Positions 18,526 through 29,095 of a stretch of 64,000 nt of DNA are shown here, in pieces. Below the pieces are notes generated by a model. That model did not search any database and was not told where the DNA came from. It saw nothing but the letters and a program-made list of their open reading frames with translations. The translations under genes were made by a program, and so were the position numbers. Source of the stretch: Bacteroidales bacterium (GTDB lineage Bacteria; Bacteroidota; Bacteroidia; Bacteroidales; P3); contig JAFUGA010000019.1 of the NCBI GenBank assembly GCA_017469625.1, positions 42,470 through 106,469 of the forward strand, in the 5' to 3' direction. The first letter of the stretch is position 1, and each line of letters begins with the position of its first letter.

Positions 18526-18715
18526 TAAATTTAATACTTTTTTAACTACTTTTTTCTTAAAATTAACTTATTTTACGAAAAATCAATTTTTTACAAAAGT
18601 ATTTTTTTTTGCTTTATTCTTTCAAATTTTTACTAAATCGTAAGAATTTCGACCCTCTTTTCAAAAATTTTACCACTTTTGTTCTCTTTTTTACTACTTT
18701 TCACCTCCTTTTTGT

Positions 18716-18925
18716 AAAACTTCGTTTCAGTTTCATAGAACTTTGTTTTAGAATTCTAAAACTTTATTCTACACTCACGAAACAAAGAAAGAGAATTCTA
18801 AAACAAAGAAGTAATTTTCTATCTCTTTGTTTTAATTTCGTAGAACTTTGTTTTAAAATTCTATCTCTTTGTTTTAGAAAATTAGAATAAAGTTCTACAA
18901 AACTAAAACAAAGTTTTATTTTGGC
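18716..18925. repeat. 21-bp phased repeat array 3
   Basis: Ten 21-bp units keep strict register from 18716 to 18925. TTTG-type units dominate, with AAAG-type units at 18779, 18800, 18884 and 18905, so sense and inverted words alternate. The unit at 18863 (ATCTCTTTGTTTTA then GAAAATT) followed by AGAATAAAG is a variant of the shared palindromic junction. The array lies between the leader RNA promoter and the ftsE terminator. Confidence 0.9.
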
Positions 18926-18979
18926 AGATTTTTATAAAATATTAGAAATATTTTGGTGTTTGAAGTGGTTTTTATAAAA

Positions 18980-19021
18980 CAAAAAAAATAGACAGAACCG
19001 TATGGTAAGGAAAGTTCTGTC
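18980..19021 (-). terminator. Intrinsic terminator after ftsE
   Basis: GACAGAAC (18991-18998) pairs with GTTCTGTC (19014-19021). On the minus strand the stem is followed by TATTTTTTTTG. Confidence 0.8.
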
Positions 19022-19055
19022 CGAGAAATAAGAATTTAATTTATTTAGAACAAAA

Positions 19056-19736
19056 TCATTCTACTATTTTTCCATTTTCACAAGATATCACTCTGGAACG
19101 GAAATCCTTTATTATCAAATAGTCATGTGTTGCCATAAGTATAGTAGTGTTGTTTTCTTTGTTTAGTTTCAAAAGTAGTTTAACTATTTCCTCACTTGTA
19201 ATAGGGTCTAAGTTTCCTGTAGGTTCATCGGCTATTATCATTTCTGGTATATTGACAGTTGCACGAGCCAATACTATTCTTTGCATTTCGCCTTCGGAAA
19301 GATTGTAAGGAAAAACTTGTGCCTTATCTGCCAAACCTACAGAATCCAAACATTGCACAACTCTTTCTCTTATGAAGTTTTTATCCCTTGTACCTGTGGC
19401 TTTTAGAATAAAAGAAAGATTGTCAAAAACTGTTCTATCGTTTAACAGTTGCATATCTTGAAAAACTATTCCCAATTTTCTTCTAAGCAAAGGGACGTTC
19501 TTCTTCATAATGTTCTTCAAATCAAAACCGCAAACTGTAGCCTCTCCACTCTGCACAGGAACATCTGCATACAAGGAACGCAAAAGAGTACTCTTGCCCG
19601 CTCCTGTTTTACCTATAAGGTACACAAACTCACCTTTTTTTATCTCAAGATTAACATCTGTTAGTACTGTCTTTTCGTATGACAGTACAACGTTTTTCAT
19701 ATAAACCGATAATTCATTGTTGTTTTCCGAAGCCAT
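19056..19736 (-). CDS. ftsE: Cell-division ABC transporter ATPase FtsE
   Basis: This 226-residue ABC ATPase matches FtsE, which with FtsX couples ATP hydrolysis to activation of septal peptidoglycan hydrolases. It shows Walker A GKTGAGKST (about 42-50), the Q-loop VFQDMQLL, a signature LSEGEMQR in place of LSGGE, Walker B MIIADEPTGNLD, and a switch His in ATHD. The YLIGKTGAGKSTLLRSLYAD segment is typical of Bacteroidota FtsE. FtsX is not adjacent. It follows the sugar-phosphate transferase gene by 4 nt, so the two are cotranscribed, and a terminator lies at 18991-19021. Confidence 0.85.
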   Translation of the reverse strand: MASENNNELSVYMKNVVLSYEKTVLTDVNLEIKKGEFVYLIGKTGAGKSTLLRSLYADVPVQSGEATVCGFDLKNIMKKNVPLLRRKLGIVFQDMQLLNDRTVFDNLSFILKATGTRDKNFIRERVVQCLDSVGLADKAQVFPYNLSEGEMQRIVLARATVNIPEMIIADEPTGNLDPITSEEIVKLLLKLNKENNTTILMATHDYLIIKDFRSRVISCENGKIVE

Positions 19737-19740
19737 TATA

Positions 19741-20865
19741 TTATAATTTTTTATGCAATAATTTTCTTGCTACACTATAAATAACATAAACATATACAAA
19801 CCATGATAGTACAAGAACAATAGCAAATTCTACATCATTTAACACAAAAGCCAAAGCCACACTTATTACAGAAATAAGGAAAGAAATAGTGAAAGTAGTA
19901 AGTGTTATCCTTTGATGAGAATAACCTAAATGCAAAAGAATATGATGTATATGTGTTTTATCTGCTGAAAAAGGACTTTTCTTTTTTAATACCCTACCAA
20001 CGAAAACCCTAAGAGTATCTGCCAAAGGCAAGTAAAAGAAACATACAAACGGCACAACGGTGGATTTTAATCTTATAATATAACCGTTATCCACTAAGAA
20101 AGTACATGCGAAAGCGTATTTTGTAGCCATAATAAGAACGATAGTTATCATAGTACCTATAAACAGCGAGCCTGTATCTCCCATAAAAACTCTGGCTTTT
20201 TGCCAATTGAATTTCAAAAAGCCTAATAGACTACCAATGATTGCAACGCACATCATAGACATAAAATCTGAGGTAAGCATAGTAAATGGTGAAGAATCTT
20301 CTGCATAGATAAAAAAGAAAAGGAATATAAACAAAAAAGTATTTATTGCTTGCATACCTGCTTGTCCGTCTATACCGTCTATAAGGTTGTAAGAATTGCA
20401 AATTACTATAAAGAAAAAGATAGTCAAAGCATAACTAAGGAACTCTGGAATATGAACGACCGTATTGTTAAAAGTGGTAAAATCTGTTATTTTCAAACCA
20501 GCATAAGCCATAGCAAAGCCTACCATTATTTCAAAGCAAAGTTTAGCCATAGGAGATAAGTTATTCATATCGTCCCTTATACCTACAAAAAGCATAATCA
20601 ACATAAGAATAGCAAAATATAACATTCTTAGCAATGCAACTTCTTGTCTGTAAGTAAACAAAGTAGATACTATAGCCACAGAAAAAGATAAGGCTATAAT
20701 AACTCCTCCAAGGTGTGCAGTATATCCACTGTGTATCTTTCTACCTCCCGATTTATCCAATATACGATACTTCTCCATTATATTTATAAAAGGAGGCATA
20801 AGCACCCAACAAACAATAAAGGCGACTAAAAAAGTAACAAATATAGGCAATACGTTCATATCCAT
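19741..20865 (-). CDS. Undecaprenyl-phosphate sugar-1-phosphate transferase (WecA/MraY family)
   Basis: This 374-residue polytopic membrane enzyme transfers a sugar 1-phosphate from a UDP-sugar to undecaprenyl phosphate, starting a surface polysaccharide. About ten hydrophobic helices are visible. Diagnostic motifs are GGRKIHSGYTAHLGG near residue 40, DDMNNLSP near 98, the metal-binding NSYNLIDGIDG near 157-167, VFMGDTGSLFIG near 228, and the HIHHILLHLG loop near 308. The HIHH loop favours the WecA/TagO/RgpG branch over MraY. A TACCTTTG box on its strand (20896-20903) lies 31 nt upstream. MDMN offers two close ATG starts. Confidence 0.87.
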   Translation of the reverse strand: MDMNVLPIFVTFLVAFIVCWVLMPPFINIMEKYRILDKSGGRKIHSGYTAHLGGVIIALSFSVAIVSTLFTYRQEVALLRMLYFAILMLIMLFVGIRDDMNNLSPMAKLCFEIMVGFAMAYAGLKITDFTTFNNTVVHIPEFLSYALTIFFFIVICNSYNLIDGIDGQAGMQAINTFLFIFLFFFIYAEDSSPFTMLTSDFMSMMCVAIIGSLLGFLKFNWQKARVFMGDTGSLFIGTMITIVLIMATKYAFACTFLVDNGYIIRLKSTVVPFVCFFYLPLADTLRVFVGRVLKKKSPFSADKTHIHHILLHLGYSHQRITLTTFTISFLISVISVALAFVLNDVEFAIVLVLSWFVYVYVIYSVARKLLHKKL

Positions 20866-20986
20866 CTACAATATTTCTTTTTACAAAAATTTTTGCAAAG
20901 GTAACTATTTTTTTGCAAAATAAAGAAAATATTTTGCTTTTTCATAGCAAAGTAAATATTTATTAAAAATATTCGCCTCTTTATTA

Positions 20987-21018
20987 TTTTGCTGTTTTAT
21001 AAAAAAGTTGTAATTTTG
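20987..21018 (+). promoter_or_regulatory. sigma-ABfr promoter of the guaA operon
   Basis: TTTTG at 20987-20991, a 19-bp spacer and TAATTTTG at 21011-21018 form a textbook promoter 93 nt before the guaA start. Confidence 0.8.
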
Positions 21019-21110
21019 GAAATTTAAAATTGGGCTATTTTATAGCAAAAAGTTTAACTTATTGTTTTGATATTTAGTTGAATAACATATAATTAAAAAT
21101 ATAGAAATAT

Positions 21111-22637
21111 ATGCAAACAATACTTATATTAGACCATGGCAGTCAATATACGCAACTCATAGCAAGGAAAATAAGAGAGGCAAACGTATATTGTGAAATA
21201 CACCCCTTTAATAAAATACCTAAAATAACAGATGAGATAAAAGGAGTAGTGCTTTCGGGTAGTCCTTATTCTGTAATAGACCCTGAGGCTCCTAAAACAG
21301 ATTTATCTGCTTTCAAAGGCAAATTGCCTGTACTTGGTATTTGCTATGGTTCTCAGTATATGGTGCATATTTCTGGTGGAAAGGTTGAAAAAAGTACTAT
21401 AAGAGAGTATGGTAGAGCAAAATTGGAGAAAGTAAATAACGATTGTCTTTTGATGCGTGGAGTAAAAGAAGACTCGCAAGTATGGATGTCGCATGGTGAT
21501 ACTATATTATCTATGCCTGAGGATTTTGAAATAATATGTTCTACCCACGATGTAAAGAATGCTGGTTATAAGATAAAAGGAGAAGAAACCTATGCTTTAC
21601 AGTTCCACCCTGAAGTAACACATTCGGAGTTTGGTTTTCAAATATTGAAAAATTTTGTTACAGAGATATGTCATTGCGATTGTTCTTGGACACCAAAAAG
21701 TTTTGTAGAAACTACTGTACAAGCATTGAAAGAACAGTTGAAAGATGATAAAGTAGTATTGGGTTTAAGTGGTGGAGTTGATTCTTCTGTAGCAGCAGTG
21801 CTATTGCATAGAGCCATAGGTAGCAATCTCCATTGTATATTTGTAGATAATGGACTTTTGAGAAAGAATGAGTTTTCTTCTGTTTTGGAATCCTACAAAG
21901 GTATGGGTCTAAACGTAACAGGGGTAGATGCAAAAGAGGATTTCTATTCTGTATTGGCTGGAGTTACAGAACCAGAGAAAAAACGTAAGGCTATAGGTGC
22001 AAAATTTATAGATATTTTTGACAGAGAAGCAGGTAAGATAAAAGATGTAAAATGGTTAGGACAAGGAACTATTTACCCAGATGTTATAGAAAGTAGTAGT
22101 GTAAAAGGACCTTCTCAGACTATAAAGTCGCATCATAATGTGGGAGGTTTGCCAGATTATATGAAACTTAAGGTAGTAGAACCTTTACGTTCATTATTCA
22201 AAGACGAAGTAAGAAGAGTAGGAAAAGAATTGGGACTAAAACAAGAGTTACTTTCAAGACACCCTTTCCCTGGTCCTGGTTTAGCCATAAGAATATTGGG
22301 AGATATTACGGCAGAAAAAGTAAGCATATTACAGGAAGTAGATGCTATATTTATAGATTCTTTGAAAGAAAAAGGATTATACGACCAAGTTTGGCAGGCT
22401 GGTGCTATCCTATTGCCTATACAGTCTGTTGGAGTTATGGGAGATGAAAGAACATACGAAAGAGTTGTTGCTCTAAGAGCCGTTCAAAGTGTAGATGGAA
22501 TGACTGCTGATTGGTGTCATCTTCCTTACGAATTTTTGTCAGATGTTTCCAATAAAATAATAAATCAAGTCAAAGGAGTAAACAGAGTTTGTTATGATAT
22601 AAGTAGCAAACCTCCTGCAACTATAGAGTGGGAATAA
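21111..22637 (+). CDS. guaA: GMP synthase (glutamine-hydrolysing)
   Basis: This 508-residue enzyme makes GMP from XMP, ATP and glutamine. The class I amidotransferase domain occupies about residues 1-190, with nucleophile C78 in [10 protein letters not shown] and the His-Glu pair in [11 protein letters not shown]. The ATP-pyrophosphatase domain starts with the P-loop [10 protein letters not shown] near residue 219. The dimerisation domain carries [12 protein letters not shown] and ends in the catalytic KPPATIEWE tail. It has a strong promoter. Its stop is 12 nt before an envelope protein gene, so this purine gene heads an operon of otherwise surface-related genes. Confidence 0.95.
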   Translation: MQTILILDHGSQYTQLIARKIREANVYCEIHPFNKIPKITDEIKGVVLSGSPYSVIDPEAPKTDLSAFKGKLPVLGICYGSQYMVHISGGKVEKSTIREYGRAKLEKVNNDCLLMRGVKEDSQVWMSHGDTILSMPEDFEIICSTHDVKNAGYKIKGEETYALQFHPEVTHSEFGFQILKNFVTEICHCDCSWTPKSFVETTVQALKEQLKDDKVVLGLSGGVDSSVAAVLLHRAIGSNLHCIFVDNGLLRKNEFSSVLESYKGMGLNVTGVDAKEDFYSVLAGVTEPEKKRKAIGAKFIDIFDREAGKIKDVKWLGQGTIYPDVIESSSVKGPSQTIKSHHNVGGLPDYMKLKVVEPLRSLFKDEVRRVGKELGLKQELLSRHPFPGPGLAIRILGDITAEKVSILQEVDAIFIDSLKEKGLYDQVWQAGAILLPIQSVGVMGDERTYERVVALRAVQSVDGMTADWCHLPYEFLSDVSNKIINQVKGVNRVCYDISSKPPATIEWE

Positions 22638-22649
22638 AAAGATAAAGGA

Positions 22650-24101
22650 ATGAAGAGAATATTGAAGATATTTATATTAGAGTTTTTCCTTTTGTTTTCT
22701 TGTTTGGCTTTTGCACAAGAAAATGAGTTCGGCTTACATCTTGTAAAAGATGGTGAAACACTGTATTCTATTGCAAGGTCTTATTATATAACTGTAGCAG
22801 ATATAAAAGAGGTAAATAAGAATATAGAAAACAATAATATAAAAGTAGGACAAGAAATACTCATACCAAAAACTGTCCGCAATTCTTCAATGTTTTCAGA
22901 TGATAAAAACACATTAGACGAACAAGCTTTGTTTCCTTCCAAAAAGAAAACAAAGGAAAAACCTCAGAAAATAAACAAAAATCGTATAAACATTGCGATG
23001 ATGTTGCCTCTGTTCTATGATGATATAGACGAATTGTCGTTTAACCAATACAACATAGAAGAAAAGAAAATACAAAACAACAGAAAACCTTACAAATGTT
23101 TTTCTTACATATCTTTTTATGAAGGAGCAAGGATTGCTTTGGATAAGTTGGAAAAACAAGGTTGCAAAGTGTCGTTATATGTTTTTGATGTAGGCGATGA
23201 TGTGGAGAAAATGAATAAAGCATTGGAATACCCAGAAATAAAGAATATGGATTTGATTATTCCTTTGGTGTTTAAAAACTCTTTTGAAGTTCTTTCCACT
23301 TTTGCCAAACAAAACCATATACCTTTGGTTAATCCTATGAGTACTGCAGAATCTATTTTGGATAATGAGTTTGTTTTCAAAATTCAGCCAAGTGAAACAT
23401 CTGAGGCAAAAACTATAATGACTTATATTTCTGAAAAGTATAAAAATTCTCAGATTATAGTATTGTTTGACGATGCAAACACACCTAACGATGTTTTAAA
23501 ATGGTATAAAGAAAATATTTCAAACTATGCACAAGACGATTCTTGGACTATGCTCAATTATAGAAAGAATGCTACTAAACTAAAGAACTATTTGAAACAA
23601 GGAAAGAAGAACATAATAATAAACATTGTAGAAAGCAAAAACGTAGATTACAACAAAACATATTCTAACAAAATACTGCAAAGTCTTTCTGCACTAAAAG
23701 GTAGTTATGATATTATGTTGTTTGGTCAACCTGAATGGTTGGACTATAACAATATAGATTATACTTGTTTGGATAAGGTAGATTTTCATTTTACTCGCAC
23801 TTATTTAAATGATTATACCAATCCTAATTTTGTTTCCTTTGTAAAGGATTATAGAAAACATTTTAAAACAGAGCCTGACAAGATATACGCCGCTTTAGGT
23901 TATGATATAATGACTTATTTTGTTTTGGCACTAAGAGAAAAAGACAAAGAGTTTCTAAAAAATCCTAACATAAAAGGAGTACAAGATATGATAAATCATT
24001 ATAGGTTTAAAAAAGCGAAAGAAAACTTTGGTTGGGAAAACGAAACTTCTACTATATATAAGGTATACAATTATAAAATACAATCGGAATGGAGTTACTA
24101 A
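22650..24101 (+). CDS. LysM protein with periplasmic-binding-protein fold
   Basis: This is a 483-residue exported protein. A signal peptide ends at about AFAQ (residue 23). A LysM peptidoglycan-binding module (residues 28-75; DGETLYSIARSYYITVADI, then VGQEILIPK) and a short lysine-rich linker follow. A 350-residue domain resembling class I ligand-binding proteins of amino-acid ABC systems comes next (IALDKLEKQGCKVSLYVFD, PLVNPMSTAES, AALGYDIMTYFVLAL). It probably anchors at the cell wall in the periplasm and may bind a ligand or act structurally. It follows guaA by 12 nt and overlaps the next gene by 13 nt. Confidence 0.78.
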   Translation: MKRILKIFILEFFLLFSCLAFAQENEFGLHLVKDGETLYSIARSYYITVADIKEVNKNIENNNIKVGQEILIPKTVRNSSMFSDDKNTLDEQALFPSKKKTKEKPQKINKNRINIAMMLPLFYDDIDELSFNQYNIEEKKIQNNRKPYKCFSYISFYEGARIALDKLEKQGCKVSLYVFDVGDDVEKMNKALEYPEIKNMDLIIPLVFKNSFEVLSTFAKQNHIPLVNPMSTAESILDNEFVFKIQPSETSEAKTIMTYISEKYKNSQIIVLFDDANTPNDVLKWYKENISNYAQDDSWTMLNYRKNATKLKNYLKQGKKNIIINIVESKNVDYNKTYSNKILQSLSALKGSYDIMLFGQPEWLDYNNIDYTCLDKVDFHFTRTYLNDYTNPNFVSFVKDYRKHFKTEPDKIYAALGYDIMTYFVLALREKDKEFLKNPNIKGVQDMINHYRFKKAKENFGWENETSTIYKVYNYKIQSEWSY

Positions 24102-26731
24102 AACAAAGAAATATAATGTATGTGCTGTTGTTGTTATTGCCGTTTATCTCTTTTTCACAAGAATCTGAAACGGTAATACATAATTTACAGGATAATCCTT
24201 TTGAACTTAGTCAATATTCTAAAAAAGATTACAAAAAGACAGGTTCGCCTATTTATTTTGTAGCAGACAACAACACTTATACAGGTAGAGTAATACTAAA
24301 CCTCAACACATTATCTCAAAGCGATATTTCTGTATCTTGGCAAAACAATACCACAAACAAATTAAAAACAGTTTGGACTGTAAAACTTCAATACAGAATA
24401 TCCGATGCAGGAGAATGGAAAGATATAAAGGGAAAAAACGTTGTTTATAATTCTTCTTACAAAAGATATAACGTAAATTTCAAAGATATTATCTTGCCAG
24501 AAGAATGCAACAATAAAGAGTTGGTACAATTATCTTGGTTAATAACTACCAAAGGAGATAAAAAGAAAGACCCAGATATTTTATTCAAAAACATAAACGT
24601 TAATTCAGAATACGATAAGTATTTAGGATTAAGTGCAGAGATAGAAGTATCTCTTAGCAACGAAGAACAGGAGCAAAACCTCAACACTATAATATTTAAC
24701 AATATTGCTATACCATATACTTTCCCTGAAAAACAAAGAATAAGAATAAAAGGTAAGAACATAAGAGATAGTATAACTTTGGAGATACGAGGAGAAGATA
24801 GAGATTATTTCAAACTTTCTTCTTATTCTGTTTCAGAAAAACAGTCTACGAAAGGAAAGACGATAACTGTTTCATACGAACCTAAAAAGGAAGGAAGACA
24901 CAGAGCGAATTTGTTCATAACTACAAACAAAATATCTTCACCTATAAATATTCCTATAGAGGGTTCTTCTGCTAATAATAAGATGTATGACAAAAATATG
25001 TTACCTTCAGACAATGAAGAGTCATCTTATTACAGTTTTAGAATACCTGTATTTTCCAACAATGATTATCAGTATAAGTTTTCTTTAGAAAAGCAAAGCA
25101 CTATATACATTAAATATAATTGGTATAGGAATAACACTCTGCTATTTACTATGTACGACACTTTAAGAGGATATAATTATTGTGTACCTCTTACTGCACC
25201 AAATACAGCCGATGTTTTAGAAATAGATTTAAGTGCAAGCAAACCTTTCACTTTTAAAGATAGTTATTTTGGTTATCCAAAAGTGAAAACGATGATAAGG
25301 TCTGGTTCTTGGCATGATGATTTCAATTGGGAGAATAATGAAACACCTGTTATGGAAGATTTTGTTGTAATAGATAAAGGTGTATCTGCCGAAGTAGATG
25401 ATGATGTTGCTTGTTCTTTCCTTGTATTATCGGACAGTGCAAACGTAAAAGTAAAAACAGGAAAGATATTTTATGTTTCTTCAGATATATTTTACAACAA
25501 ACAATCTTTTATTACAGTAAGTCAGTATCTATTACCAGAAAGATGGAACTATATCTCCTCCCCTATCAATCAAGCACATGCTGCTACGTTTTCTATGAAA
25601 AAAACTACCAATGATTCATGGTTGATGCAGTATAATACAGGTAAACAAAGTAAATTAGGAGATTATTGGAGTGATTACATAACAGACCCTAAGTTTGTTT
25701 TAGTTCCGGGTAAAGGTTATGCGGTATATACTCACGATGCTTTGAAAGTAGAATACGAAGGACTATTATGTTCAAGTACAGTTACCGTTCCACTTGTTAC
25801 AACAGAGAAAGACAAATGGAATTTGGTAGGAAATCCATATACTGCACCTATTAGTAGCAAAAGATTGTATGAAGATATAGAGGGAAAGATACAAGGAAAT
25901 GTTATTATGCTGTTTGATAGAGAGAACAAAGTATATAATCCTGTTATTATAGACCCAAAAGAAGAGTTGATTATTCCTTCTTTGCAGTCTTTCTTTGTAG
26001 AGGCTTTACCAGAACCTACAGAGATAACTTTTAAACGTTCTCATCAATACATACCTCTTACAGGAGAACCTACAGAGATAAACAACAATTACCTTAATCT
26101 ATCTGTGTCAAAAGGATATAATTATCAGTATGCACTATTAGGTATGGACGCAAAAGCAGAATATGTTTTTGATGAATATGATTGTCATAAAATGTTTGGA
26201 AATAACGAGAATATGCCAGATATATATCTTAAAGATGAAAACGATGAATATTCTGTAAATGTTTTCCCAGATTATCCTGCTGTATATGATATAGGTCTAT
26301 ACATAGGAAATGCTTCTGAAGTAGAGATAAATCTTAACAATATATCAGTTTTACCAGAAGATGTTTTAGTATTAGTAGAGGACAAGGAAGAAAAAAGATT
26401 TTACAATTTCTGTGAAGATGCTTCTATCAAAACTTTTTTGAAAAGTGGTACTACAGAAGATTATAGAATACATATTTTGAAAGCCAAGAACACAAAAGCA
26501 TTATCTCAACATAGTGGTATTTATTTATGGAAAGATAAAAATCGTGTGTTGGTTTATAGCGATATGAAACATAATTTGCAAAAAGTACGTTTAGCAGATA
26601 AAAACAATACAAAGGAATATGATTATACACCTTACGAAGTATTGGAAATAGATACAACAAACAAAACTAATAAGATAGATTTATTTATAAACAACAATTG
26701 GATTAGAGGTATAGATATACAAGCGAAATGA
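24089..26731 (+). CDS. Large secreted protein of unknown function
   Basis: This 880-residue protein begins with a hydrophobic export signal (ending FISFSQ) and is otherwise predicted to be beta-rich and soluble. I do not recognise a family with confidence. Several Ig-like stretches can be seen: one around 190-290 with SVSYEPKKEGRHRANLFITT resembles an abnormal-spindle or MSP-type fold. A later one (about 400-490, SGSWHDDFNWENNETP and FLVLSDSANVKVK) recalls modules of T9SS-exported proteins, but there is no sorting domain at the end. Starts at 24089 and 24116 are both possible; the latter gives a cleaner signal peptide. The stop overlaps the next ATG, so translation is coupled. Confidence 0.7.
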   Translation: MELLKQRNIMYVLLLLLPFISFSQESETVIHNLQDNPFELSQYSKKDYKKTGSPIYFVADNNTYTGRVILNLNTLSQSDISVSWQNNTTNKLKTVWTVKLQYRISDAGEWKDIKGKNVVYNSSYKRYNVNFKDIILPEECNNKELVQLSWLITTKGDKKKDPDILFKNINVNSEYDKYLGLSAEIEVSLSNEEQEQNLNTIIFNNIAIPYTFPEKQRIRIKGKNIRDSITLEIRGEDRDYFKLSSYSVSEKQSTKGKTITVSYEPKKEGRHRANLFITTNKISSPINIPIEGSSANNKMYDKNMLPSDNEESSYYSFRIPVFSNNDYQYKFSLEKQSTIYIKYNWYRNNTLLFTMYDTLRGYNYCVPLTAPNTADVLEIDLSASKPFTFKDSYFGYPKVKTMIRSGSWHDDFNWENNETPVMEDFVVIDKGVSAEVDDDVACSFLVLSDSANVKVKTGKIFYVSSDIFYNKQSFITVSQYLLPERWNYISSPINQAHAATFSMKKTTNDSWLMQYNTGKQSKLGDYWSDYITDPKFVLVPGKGYAVYTHDALKVEYEGLLCSSTVTVPLVTTEKDKWNLVGNPYTAPISSKRLYEDIEGKIQGNVIMLFDRENKVYNPVIIDPKEELIIPSLQSFFVEALPEPTEITFKRSHQYIPLTGEPTEINNNYLNLSVSKGYNYQYALLGMDAKAEYVFDEYDCHKMFGNNENMPDIYLKDENDEYSVNVFPDYPAVYDIGLYIGNASEVEINLNNISVLPEDVLVLVEDKEEKRFYNFCEDASIKTFLKSGTTEDYRIHILKAKNTKALSQHSGIYLWKDKNRVLVYSDMKHNLQKVRLADKNNTKEYDYTPYEVLEIDTTNKTNKIDLFINNNWIRGIDIQAK

Positions 26732-29094
26732 AAAAGAAATTGATTATAAAGATATTATTTGTACTTATGTTGCCACTGACTGCACACACTCAAGTACAAA
26801 CTATAGAAAAACTTATAAACAAACAAGAGTATGATTTGGCCTATAAAATGATAGAACAAACATACGAGGGCGATACAATGAACAAAGATAGATTACATTC
26901 GTTGTATCTTTATTATATATCAGAGAAAAATCCGAATAAAGACTCTTTGTCTGCTTTTATTTATGCAAAGAAGTACAACTCTGTGGTAAATTCACAGGAC
27001 AAAATGATAGCACTTGACAGTTATGCAAAATCTCTTTTGTCTGTGGTTTATAGAACAAAAAACGTAAATAAACTAAACCTATACATAGAAAACACTAAAG
27101 AATATATAACATTGAACCAAGAAGCACAAAGAATAAGAAACCAATTAGCATACGAAAAAGCACAACAAATAAACAGTGTTTCTGCTTATCAAAACTTTGT
27201 AAATTCTTACCCAGATGCTATGCAGGTAGATGAAGCCAAAGCCATATTGAACGAAAAACTTATTCAACAAATGCTGCAAAGCAATAACATAGACAGTCTT
27301 AAATATTTCGCTTCCATAACTACAAGTGAGAAATACAAAGCACAAGCACTTAAAGAAGTAGATAGGTTATCCTTTAACAAAGCATTAAAAGAAAACTCTT
27401 TGGAATCTTACAATGCTTACATAAAAGAGTTCCCTCAGGGAGATTATATTATTATGGCAAAATCCAAAAGAGATGCTGCCCAATACGAAAGATATGTTAA
27501 TGAAGGAAATATTTCAGATATGATGTACTATTTGCAGAATATATCTTCTACAGATAAAAACTACAGCATTGTACTTGAAAAACTAAAACTACAAACCTTA
27601 GAACATTATTCTCTTTCTGCTGCAAAACTTATAGATAGTTTAACTAACGATAAAGCATTCATAGAAAGATTTGCAAAAAAATATGTTTCGGATTATTCCT
27701 CTGCTTCTATAGAAAGATTGTTATCTGTTTTCCCAGATTTAAGTGCAGAAACTTTCATAGTAGAAGCAGAAAATAAAGCCAAACAGTTGCAGGATTTGAA
27801 TGATAAAAAGAAATTGTCTTTGGAGGATTTCAAAAAACATAAATCTCTTTTCACCAATCTAAACGCAAGAGAATCTTCTAAGGTTTTTGCAAGGTTTGAT
27901 TCCATCAATTCTTTGCAACCAAAGGGTAAAGCAATAAACTTTAACCTTAACTCAGATATTCATTACCTTAATTTTCTTTCTGCAAAAGATTTAGAACTTG
28001 ATTTTTTCCTTACAGAAAATAGTTACAATCCTGCTTTGGAAGAAAGACCTAATATGGAGATTTTAAATATAGATGTTGCTACTACAGATGCTCGTTACGT
28101 AACAGATAGTATCATAGTTTTCTCTGCTACAACTACAGATGGTTATGATGTTTATGAAAATTCAGAAAACAAAGATATTTATTACTCTGTTTATAAAGAC
28201 GACAAATGGCAAAAACCTCAAATTCTCTCTTCTAATATAAATAGTAGGTATAATGAAACTAATCCTGTTATGTCAAAGGATTTGAAAACTTTGTGGTTCT
28301 CTTCTGATAGGGATTTAAACTTTGGAAACTTGGATATTTACGTTTCACATAGAGAAGATACAGAAGATTGGAACGCATGGTCTGAACCTATACTTCTTAG
28401 TGAAGATTTCAACACTCAGGACAATGATTATATCCTACATGTTGCAGACAATCTTTTGATAATAACCCAAGACGATGATTTCAATGCAGAAAACAATACT
28501 TCTTTGGAAGGAAACACAAAACTAAGTTTTACTATCGGGTATGTAAAATATTCTTCCAATCTTCCTTTGAAAAAGACTAAAATAAACGCTCTTTCAAAAA
28601 ACAATCTTAGTGTAAAAAATAGCGTCTATACAAACGACAAAGGATTTTTTGCTATGCTATTACCAAAAGGTGAATACTTGTTTTCAGCACAAAGTTTAGG
28701 AAGTTTCTCTCCTTTGTATGAAAAAGATGAAAACATAAATATTTATTCCATAGAAGAACTTGCAACAAAGAAAGAACTCCTTACTATAAAAAGTCCTTTT
28801 GATTCAAAGAATATGCTTGAACTTTCTAAACAAGGTCAGTATGATTTGACACAACTTTCTCATGCTTTCAAACAATCTCCTTATATTATGACAATAGAGG
28901 TTCATACTTTAAAGGATTACAAAAAGATGGATATAACAGAACTAAGCGAAGCACAGGCAGAGGTTATAAAATCTTTCTTAGTAAAGAAAGGAATAAAGGA
29001 AGATATGATTATAGTTAATGGAGTAGGCAACGAAAAAATAGTACAAGGTTGGGAAAAAACACCAAGCATAGATATAAGTTTTATAAGTAAATGA
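26728..29094 (+). CDS. PD40/OmpA-family outer-membrane-associated protein (PorE-like architecture)
   Basis: This is a 788-residue exported protein with a signal peptide ending TAHTQ. The N-terminal 370 residues are helical with TPR-like or Sel1-like repeats (SYNAYIKEFPQGDYI, AYQNFVNSYPDAMQV). A PD40 beta-propeller segment follows (SRYNETNPVMSKDLKTLWFS, SDRDLNFGNLDIYVS; about 500-560), then a carboxypeptidase-regulatory-like fold (YTNDKGFFAMLLPKGEYLF, about 630-660) and a C-terminal OmpA-like domain (about 690-788). This domain order is that of PorE, a T9SS periplasmic peptidoglycan anchor, but there is no lipobox cysteine, so identity with PorE is not claimed. It starts inside the previous stop codon. 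Confidence 0.75.
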   Translation: MKKKLIIKILFVLMLPLTAHTQVQTIEKLINKQEYDLAYKMIEQTYEGDTMNKDRLHSLYLYYISEKNPNKDSLSAFIYAKKYNSVVNSQDKMIALDSYAKSLLSVVYRTKNVNKLNLYIENTKEYITLNQEAQRIRNQLAYEKAQQINSVSAYQNFVNSYPDAMQVDEAKAILNEKLIQQMLQSNNIDSLKYFASITTSEKYKAQALKEVDRLSFNKALKENSLESYNAYIKEFPQGDYIIMAKSKRDAAQYERYVNEGNISDMMYYLQNISSTDKNYSIVLEKLKLQTLEHYSLSAAKLIDSLTNDKAFIERFAKKYVSDYSSASIERLLSVFPDLSAETFIVEAENKAKQLQDLNDKKKLSLEDFKKHKSLFTNLNARESSKVFARFDSINSLQPKGKAINFNLNSDIHYLNFLSAKDLELDFFLTENSYNPALEERPNMEILNIDVATTDARYVTDSIIVFSATTTDGYDVYENSENKDIYYSVYKDDKWQKPQILSSNINSRYNETNPVMSKDLKTLWFSSDRDLNFGNLDIYVSHREDTEDWNAWSEPILLSEDFNTQDNDYILHVADNLLIITQDDDFNAENNTSLEGNTKLSFTIGYVKYSSNLPLKKTKINALSKNNLSVKNSVYTNDKGFFAMLLPKGEYLFSAQSLGSFSPLYEKDENINIYSIEELATKKELLTIKSPFDSKNMLELSKQGQYDLTQLSHAFKQSPYIMTIEVHTLKDYKKMDITELSEAQAEVIKSFLVKKGIKEDMIIVNGVGNEKIVQGWEKTPSIDISFISK

Positions 29095-29095
29095 T

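Noticed and set aside
18600..19055. tRNA or rRNA genes in the long gaps
   Set aside because: No cloverleaf, T-loop GGTTCGA-like segment or rRNA core was found in any gap of the window.
26728..29094. Naming this gene porE
   Set aside because: Domain order fits, but there is no lipobox, and several Bacteroidota OmpA-family proteins share the architecture.
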